From Spirodela intermedia (lineage: Eukaryota; Streptophyta; Magnoliopsida; Alismatales; Araceae), in assembly GCA_902729315.2 (NCBI GenBank), contig LR746269.1, forward strand, positions 2,650,501 to 2,714,500: DNA of 64,000 nt, written 5' to 3'. The translations under genes were made by a program, and so were the position numbers. This document shows, piece by piece, positions 56,209-64,000 of the stretch. Position 1 is the first letter of the stretch, and every line of letters begins with the position of its first letter. The notes below the pieces were generated by a model. The model was not told where the DNA came from, ran no database searches, and saw only the letters and a list, made by a program, of their open reading frames with translations.

Positions 56209-56216
56209 AAACCCTA
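56209..56216 (+). promoter_or_regulatory. telo-box (AAACCCTA)
   Basis: AAACCCTA lies 33 bp before the RPL26 ATG. Telo-boxes of this form are common near transcription starts of plant ribosomal-protein and translation genes, so it supports the promoter reading. Confidence 0.6.
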
Positions 56217-56248
56217 CCCTATTCTGAGAGGAAGACCACGGCGAAGAG

Positions 56249-56722
56249 ATGAAGTACAATCCGCGGGTATCGAGCTCCCGGAGGAAGAGCCGGAAGGCGC
56301 ACTTCACGGCGCCGTCGTCGGTGCGGCGGGTGCTGATGAGCGCGCCGCTGTCGTCGGACCTGCGAAGCAAGTACAACGTGAGATCCGTGCCCGTGCGCAA
56401 GGACGACGAGGTGCAGGTTGTGCGAGGCACCTACAAGGGCCGGGAGGGCAAGGTCGTGCAGGTTTATCGCCGTCGGTGGGTTATCCACGTAGAGCGCATC
56501 ACTCGCGAGAAGGTCAACGGCTCCACGGTGAACGTCGGGATCAATCCCTCCAAGGTCGTCGTCACCAAACTCAAGCTCGACAAGGACAGGAAGGCCTTGC
56601 TTGATCGCAAGGCTAGAGGCCGCGCGAGTGCCACCGACAAGGCCAAGGGCAAATTCTCCGCTGAGGAGGTCGTCACCTTGTCCGCTGGGGGCGCGGCCTC
56701 TTCTATTGGCGAGCTGGATTGA
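56249..56722 (+). CDS. RPL26: 60S ribosomal protein L26 (uL24)
   Basis: One uninterrupted exon of 157 residues from ATG 56249 to TGA 56720–56722. The sequence begins [20 protein letters not shown]. It holds the KOW motif ([20 protein letters not shown]) and the conserved [20 protein letters not shown] and [17 protein letters not shown]. uL24 binds 23S/28S rRNA near the peptide exit tunnel and joins early in large-subunit assembly. The C-terminal tail (KFSAEEVV to GELD) is about ten residues longer than the Arabidopsis form I recall and resembles the alanine-rich monocot tail. Codon use is strongly GC-biased compared with the flanking DNA, as expected for a highly expressed gene. The lack of an intron is normal for plant RPL26. 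Confidence 0.97.
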   Translation: MKYNPRVSSSRRKSRKAHFTAPSSVRRVLMSAPLSSDLRSKYNVRSVPVRKDDEVQVVRGTYKGREGKVVQVYRRRWVIHVERITREKVNGSTVNVGINPSKVVVTKLKLDKDRKALLDRKARGRASATDKAKGKFSAEEVVTLSAGGAASSIGELD

Positions 56723-59700
56723 TCAATCTCCGGGTTTCCGCTCAGAATTAGGAATACATTGTCTGGTTTCCGTTTTAAACGTTTTATATGTTAAACAGGA
56801 GGCTTCACTGTGATTTCTCTATTTCGTTTACAAGTTCTCTAGCAATGATTTTGCCTTCAGGTAATCGATGGGAATGGGACTCTCTTTCTTCCAATGCCAA
56901 TGCGATCCAGTGATGACTGTCTTGTGCTTTGTCTTTTTCATCTTCTATGTCTCTTTTCTTGCTTCTGTGAGAAGACTTTTTACACGCCTTATTGTAAGTC
57001 AAGGACAATGGCAGTCAATTGATTCTCTCAGTGTTCTACCGTATATCCCTCAGATGCTTACACCGAAACCTGTCTCCTGACTCTGGCCATTCTTTTCATG
57101 CCTATGATTATATATTTTTTTCCCCCTTTTTTTCGATCCCTTCGAGTCCTGTGAGCATTCTCAGAACATTATGGCTGTGATACCAAGACAACAGGTCGTG
57201 ATTAATGAGACTACTTGATGAGGAAGACACGGAGCATTATGGCTGAGTATGATTATTGGCGTTGTGATTGTATAACCTGTGCCGCTGACGATTTGGAGCT
57301 ACCTATGACTATTTAACAATGTGGATGGAAACCCTTCATTGTTCCTGTCTCGTAACTGTGGATGATTGTCAACTTTAGTTGCAGGAAATTTTCTCCGGAT
57401 GAAGCAATGGCTTTGGTGTTTTTGGATGGATGCATAAAATTTCTGAATCCTTCACATCTCTTGACTTTTTGGTTTTGACTTTAAAGGCTTAACAGCCTCA
57501 ATTGGAAGTCAATGCGTGCCAAATACTAGTGTAATATATCATTTCTCACTTGGAACCTAGGACATCTTGGGATTTCTTCTAGGCTGCTTCCCCTTGGTCC
57601 TTCCACGAAGTGGAGAAACAGATGTTTTTGTTTTGTGACATATTTTTTATTAATAAGGTCTCATGAGAGGACACTTTGTGTTGAATTCCATTATAAAATG
57701 ACTTGTTTTTTACGCCTGGCTGATTAATGTGTGTGCTATGTTACGTACATTGCCATGAATTCTTCATGATCTGTATCTGTTTTTATTAAAAAAAATAATT
57801 TATGCTGGGTAATTCTAATCATGGATTTCATTGCACAGTGCTGTGGGGTTTTTGGGTATGTATTTGCATACACCCTGGCGAATAAAATGTGTGCTCTTTT
57901 ACTTGTATTGCCATGACCTGTACATGATTTGCGCTTGTTATTTCACACTGGAAGGTCAGGTGATTCGAATCATAGATTCCATTCTACAATCTAGTATGGT
58001 TCTTGGGGTTACGTTTTCTGTGCATCTTGCTTGCTAAAGTGTATCATGGTTGCTCAATTTTCCATGATGTCTGCAGGGCTTGGTCTTGTTTTTTTTTTTT
58101 TTTTTTTATAATTTACTTTCCTCTGAAAAGTCTGGGAATTGTAGTCTAATGGATCTGCTGCTCCTGGGATGTCTCAAGGATCTGTTCACTGAAGCACTTA
58201 TCATTTCCACTTCTAATCTGTGCTCCTCAACAGTGACGATTATTTCTTGGTTCATAATAATCTCTTCCTCGAAATTACTGCAATTGTCATTCAACGGGAA
58301 TATCCACCATGTTAGTTGTTTTCATTACACCACTAGAAGGCTTTGTAGCCGATCATTTCCAGGGAGGTTATTGTGGGTTCTTCATATTCCCCAATTTTTT
58401 CTTCGATGTGGGGTTACAATGTGGATGTGCTGGCCAATCTTGCATGTAACCTGATTTTAACCAGTAGTGCAATGATATAATCTGCGAAAAAAAATGCCCG
58501 TGTAAAGAAAAACATGAGGAATTGATGCCCGTTTGTACCTCTCGAGCTCAAAGGAATCCAAACACTCTCCAAGTTCTCTAGCAGATCCCTTCCATCGGTT
58601 CCTCCATCTTAAGATTTCAAGAACAGGCATCAAAAACCCTATGCAACCTTCGTTTGGAAATGCTTCAAGCAGATGGAAGTAACAGCTGAAACTTTAATTT
58701 CTTTCAAACAAGCAAAACGTGTTGGTCAAACTTGAGATCTTTCACAAGTAGAGATCCAATGCAATATTATGGTACAATGCAGCTTGTCAATGCAAACATT
58801 TTGACAAATTGTCAAGATAGATTACATTTATTGAATGTTTCACAAATTATTTCCGTCGTCATAAAGTAACACATATTTTAGAGAGGAGAGGAAAGCTCAA
58901 ACTGCAAGGAGTGAATGTGGACGATTAATTAGATTGAGGCAAAACTCGTGACTAGAGTTGAGGAAGTTTTTCAACACGGAGGTGCTTAAAAATCATTTTC
59001 TCGACGGCTTGAGTTCATGTTTCGATATTATCATGTTCTCTGATGAGTTTCTTGACGACTGAAAATTTTCAAACGCATTTGTTCACATTTTTCTTATGAA
59101 TCAGGTTCAAGAGGAGATTAATATATCAACAGAGAAACAGTCAAATAGTTGTGGGAAAAACAGTAGTTGCATCACCGTTAGTGGCAGCTCATTATACCTT
59201 CCCAACTCTTTTGTAACGTGAAATAAGAAGCGCCTGCAGTTGATTGAGTGTGGCAATAAAAGGCTGTTCACGAATCATATATTCTAGAAACTCATTGTTT
59301 CTAATATTTAACGTGATTAGCTCTATATGAACCAAGATGAATGAATTATGAAATAAAAAGCAATGAAAATATAATGCAGCATTCCTCAGAAGACCCAGTT
59401 TAATCATATTTGATGAAAGACGACATGAAAATTAATGAAATAAAAAGTTAGATTGAGTTAAGCATACAATTGAGATGAGCAAATATGTGACGCAATAAGG
59501 CATGCAAATAACGAAATATATTATTATACTATAATTTATCAAGCGACATGAACAGCCAACATGGAGATGTAGCCCACCCACATCCCCTACCAATGACGAT
59601 AATGAAGATAATATCATCTTCAACATGGTATCATGAAGTAAAGCAAGTCCTCATGTGGGTAATCATGAAAGGTCAACATAGAGACAGTACCCCCACACTT

Positions 59701-60266
59701 TGCCGCCAATTCACCCCAGCAGCCTAACGGCAGGCGTTTGGGGGGGAAGGAATGAAAATATGCAGTCAGAAACAAGATACATCAATGGTATTGATTACTG
59801 ATAAATGACTCTAGCAACATAAAAGTTCAGCATAGTGTAGACTGAGGTGGTTCTGACCCAGAGTAATAGATTGTTGAGCATTTGAAGCTCATAAGAGTAG
59901 CTCATGTAATCGATCAAAACAGAGAAAATAGTATTCACAAGCTTAAATCCTTGAACTAGAAAAATGGAAAAAAAGAATCAAATTTGGACTGAAGTGATGC
60001 TTCATACTTCTTGAAACCCTCATTTCAAGGCAACAGGTGGAGTGGAAAGAGAACCACTCAAACTCACCGGAGTTAAAATTCTCAGCACCATCAACTAAAG
60101 AGATGCTATCATACATCCAATAGAAGAGGACAGAAAAGGTACAAACGGACTAACCGAAATCCCGCAGAGGCAATGTCCTGCAAGCTAGGCCTCATTCACT
60201 GACAACAATGTGACTCGATCTGTTCTTGGGTCGGTTCCTTCCAAAGGCTACAGCAGGTGTCTGTGG
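56723..60266. other. 3.5 kb intergenic region between RPL26 and ASF1
   Basis: Holds the RPL26 3' UTR and, at its far end, the ASF1 3' UTR. Between them no frame has recognisable similarity. Two diverged copies of a segment of about 165 bp lie near 57700–57860 and 57865–58030. A T run lies at about 58088–58107. Confidence 0.5.
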
Positions 60267-60815
60267 CTACAAATTTTGACTCGGGTCAGGTATATGTTCA
60301 GATGGCGGTTCGTCACTACGATTATCATCAGGCGAAGGCTGTTGTGGAGGTGGTTGCCCCCCGTTCTCGCTGGTATCAGGATGGAAATTGATGGGGAATT
60401 TGGTGACCCGGGGTTTGTCGGCCAAGATATTCCTCTGAACTCTGTCGATCAGAACCCTTGGGGGAGGTTCTTCCCTTAGCTGCTCATCATCATAGTCATT
60501 GTTCACATAATAACCAACCCTGATAAATTCCTGCCCGAGATAAGAGCAAGTGAGAAGCAGCACTGTTACACCAATGATGTCTTCATCCGGAATCTTTGAA
60601 GGGTCAGGTGGATCTGCCTGAAAGGGATAAAAATGGCAGAAATTATAAGGGCTTTTTAGCCGATTAATTCTAACACTTATTCAGGATTCCTGGAGTTACC
60701 TGTAAGACAAAGCGGTAGTTACCGACATTGACAGGACCCACAAGCACACTCTCCAGTAACTGGTCATAAGTCTCATCCTCAGCAGACCCTACGTAGGTGA
60801 GCTTCCACTCCAGAT
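60267..60815 (-). CDS. ASF1: Histone chaperone ASF1 (3' part)
   Basis: Two exons are in the window: 60700–60815 and 60267–60617 (stop TAG), 155 residues, joined in frame at [10 protein letters not shown]. They encode most of the Ig-like core ([80 protein letters not shown]) and a short Pro/Asp/Glu tail. ASF1 binds the H3–H4 dimer and passes it to CAF-1 or HIRA during replication-coupled and replication-independent assembly. The first exon, encoding the invariant start and about 37 residues, was not found up to 64000, so intron 1 is at least 3.18 kb and the gene is cut by the window edge. Whether it is the ASF1A or ASF1B type cannot be told. Confidence 0.95.
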
Positions 60816-63800
60816 CTGCAACAAATACAACACTGAGAGTTCATCAAAAGGGAACAGATTGAGAAGGGCAATCTTAAAGGATTATCACGGTGAATCAGAA
60901 AACAGGCCTTCTACTGATACACCATCCAGGACCTGACATCTATGATCCGAGTAAATTATTTCTAAGAAATAAATAAAAGCATCGCTGTATGATCTAATGG
61001 TGAAAGCAAAACAACTCCAATCATACATGCAAATGACATCCCTAGAAGCCTCATCAAATCGAAGTGATGGTCATTTGACACCTAGCAGTCCCAGGGAGAC
61101 ATAAGACTGTTGTTGGGAACCAACAGATCCACCTTTATCTCTCTCTCTCCATCAATAAGCTGCAAATGTCACAGGCCTCAGAGTGGAGGAGTGTCAAATA
61201 GAGAAAAACAAAAGACATTGCAGAAAGAAAGAGAGAGGATGTGTAGACGGGGGGGACCACAGACTATAACCCAAGGGCTCCTTCCTGCCCCTTAGTCAAC
61301 TGCCAGACAATCTGTTGGCCAAATGCCAGGCAGATCTGTTTTTGAGATATATCAAGCAAAAGGAAGAGAGCCACCCAGAGAAGAGGAAGTGATAGAAGGC
61401 AGAGGGAATAGGAGCAAGAGAAAAATAACAGGCCTGCACACGTTTGAAGATCTAGCAAGCGATTTGCCAAAAAGGAAAAAGTATATAATATTTATATACG
61501 TATTGAAATGTTTTTCTTCCCTTAGTAAGAATAATAAGCCCAAGCACAATCCTTATGCATGTGTGCATTTTCCGATGATGAATAGAGATTCATGTTTTCC
61601 TTTTCCCCACCATCATTTTAGTCTCTCCGCTCAGATGTCTTGATTGGAAAGAAGAATCGTAGGGATTTGGTAGAGGAGTCATCAATGAGAAAACTACACA
61701 AGAAGAAAATGTGGCTGCAGTGTACTCTTGTAGACAGCAATTTCAGATGGAAGAGTTAGAAGTAAATGATCTCAAGGGATCCATGCCCTGCTCCTTTCTC
61801 ACTTGTTCTTACCTATAAGCGACTGGTTTTCATTTCATTTAGAGTCCTATAAAATCTTCTTAAAGCATGTCGTAGATACAATTGACGCAATGCATGTCTG
61901 CTGAAAAATTGATTTTCTATTTTTTTGAGTAGACAGTTTTTCAAAGCAAAAGATGTTCTGATGAAACGCTTCCACCACCTTTCCAAAGGACATTTTTCGC
62001 CTATGCAACTGGATCAGAAAAAGGGCCAAAGAAATAGAAGTCTTTAACCAAACCCACTTATCTCCTCTTAGAGATACAAAAGTAAGCTAGATTCAAGTGC
62101 TAGAAGAAAATCCTTCTGCTCGTGAATTTGTTTTTGGTGAGCTATGCACCTTACAGAATGATATCACAGACAGGAAGGTCAATGAAGCCTTGGGTACCCT
62201 TATAAAGGTTTTCTAGTAAAACTTCTGAGGTCTCAATTCCCCTGACAACTTTCAAGTTAAGACAAAGCATAGCATGCTGCCTCGAGCTGTTGTGCCTTTG
62301 GAAATAGTGAATGCGCTCAAGGAAAAATGGACTGCAAGAAAGAAGAAGCGAGGTCCATAAAATCAAAGAACTAACATGAAACATGTTCACATAACCTGTT
62401 TTATACTTGCACGCGTGCACACACACACACACAAAAGTTGATTACGGATCTCAGAAATAAAAGGACACATTGGTCACCAACTCAATATCAGCTCCATGTT
62501 GAAAGCACTGGTAATAACAATTTTTCAAAGACTTTAAACTTATGCCACAAGACAACAAGATTTTTAACGTAACCAAGCCAAGCAAAGTATTGGATCACTG
62601 CCTCAGCGCCTAGGCAAAAAGGCAAAGCAGTAGACGTAAGATAACCTTACTAAGACCTCCAACATTGTAGAGAAAGCGGGAGACCCATTTGCCCAAAAGT
62701 AATTGTCGCGGAATAATCAAGCATGCAGTGAATGAATGGTAACAGACACAGAAAATGCCCACTGATAGACACAATGGGGAACAGATTTATCATCAACAAA
62801 TATTTGATCTGTAATCAGTTCATTTGAATTTTTTGATATTGAGGGCACTCTTTGACAAATTATCATTCTTAAAGTTCTAACCGTGACATAGCAATTCAAT
62901 AAAGGCGCTAAGTGGGTGTTTCTCATTATATCTGTAAATACGAAAGTCCCATGGTCTTGCCATAGGCAGCTTACTGGCGAAAAGAAAGAGTGAACATTTA
63001 ATTTGTTGATTACAAGTATTTTCGGATTTTATTTATACATTGTACTCGTACCTACAATAATCCTTTTACAACAAATAATACAGGACAATAAAATCATTCT
63101 GGAGGTAACTAACTCTTAAGACTTCACTAGATAAATTCTGCCAAAGGAAAAATAAAAGTTTGAAGTTATAAAAACTCTTAAAGTGACAAGTTTCCACGGG
63201 TCTTTGTTCCCTGAACAACATAAATGAGAAGTGCTCCAATTAGGAATTCATTTATATTAAAAAGATAAAATTCATTTCCGCATATTTATTATAAAATTCG
63301 AGCCTCATAAGGAAACTGTATGCACATTAGAATCATAATTCAAAGAGACCTTTCAAGATTTAAATGTGGCCATACTGGAAAAAAAAAATATTATTTTGAA
63401 CTGGTATTTAATTTGAAGTATAAGTTTCACATAAAAATCGAAATTACTTTATTTAAGATAAATTTCACAGATGAACATCGCAAATAGTCTTCAGCAGAAA
63501 ATGGGTATGTGTGTGCCTTAAGACCAAAACACAACATCATGTCAGGGTCATATTCAAACAAAGTAGAATATGACAACAAGCTGAAAGTACAGACACATGG
63601 TTACCAAAAATTCAAAGAAAGCTAGAACCCCATCAGTTGCGAAGTAAAAAAAAAACCACTGAATAAAGCACAAAGGAAAGCTTCAAAGCACTCAATAATG
63701 AAAACGACAATCTTTACTATGAAGCAAATATCCTGAAAGCCTTGACTTTTTGTCGTTTCCTTCCTTTATTCTATCCTAGTTTACTACCTTGTCAATCTTG

Positions 63801-64000
63801 CCCTCCTCTCCCAGCTCTTTACTTCACCTCTAATTTAAATACACACACCCAGCCTAGTGTAGATGAGAATGATAATTGCATGACTAGCAGAACCATTTCA
63901 GTCAGCAAAATTACAGTACTCTCTTCTCATTAAAATATTCATAAACCAATCTTAATTATCAATGCTTACTCGAAATGAATCCATCTACAAGTCAATAACT
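60816..64000 (-). other. ASF1 intron 1 (incomplete)
   Basis: AT-rich DNA upstream of the first ASF1 exon seen. It contains a short CA repeat near 62417–62433 and no frame I can assign to a protein. The missing ASF1 start was searched for by its expected codons and not found. Confidence 0.55.

Noticed and set aside
56074-56604. A 176-codon plus-strand frame overlapping RPL26
   Set aside because: It is a shifted frame of the ribosomal gene, and its content shows no homology I know.

Overview
The window is nuclear DNA of a flowering plant. All protein genes except one are split by GT–AG introns, the introns are AT-rich and long, and the products are plant proteins, including a chloroplast NDH-complex factor and a plant Mediator subunit. 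GC-rich first exons against AT-rich introns, and an RPL26 C-terminus of the form I recall from grasses, point to a monocot. The species cannot be named from the sequence. No prokaryotic, viral or CRISPR content was seen.

Layout. (1) 1–11980, plus strand: the 3' part of a gene joining a J-domain to a GPALPP/DUF3752 C-terminus; its first exon lies before the window. (2) 12863–16950, minus strand: a decayed Ty1/copia retrotransposon. (3) 17780–21981, plus: SmG (SNRPG) in four small exons with one 3.7 kb intron. (4) 22321–37083, minus: Mediator subunit MED25 in 15 exons, ending in a long glutamine tract. (5) 38487–45541, minus: a chloroplast-type peptidyl-tRNA hydrolase in 8 exons. (6) 45984–46886, minus: a CRR3-like NDH protein in 3 exons. 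(7) 47899–53019 and 53735–54599, minus: two neighbouring genes of the CDCA7-related 4CXXC zinc-finger family, one with a DDT/WHIM C-terminal half and one short. (8) 55356–56090: six tandem copies of a ~130 bp unit ending just upstream of (9) RPL26, 56249–56722, plus, intronless. (10) 60267–60815, minus: the last two exons of histone chaperone ASF1; its 5' end lies beyond the window.

The genes are not an operon or pathway cluster. Several act in nuclear gene expression (MED25 in transcription, SmG in splicing, ASF1 and the 4CXXC proteins at chromatin). The hydrolase and CRR3 are predicted to act in the chloroplast. Exons were assigned by reading splice sites and checking that phase and family motifs run through every junction. 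In MED25, the hydrolase, CRR3, SmG and the J-domain gene every junction closes in frame.

The points most worth a second look are the two 4CXXC genes with different domain content and a different intron; an unannotated exon inside the hydrolase gene whose splice phase fits an alternative C-terminus; a (GA)n tract that starts exactly at a CRR3 splice donor; the six-copy repeat rich in TTGAC cores beside RPL26; a 142 bp tandem duplication in the presumed 3' UTR of the hydrolase; and a non-consensus GC donor in MED25 intron 1.
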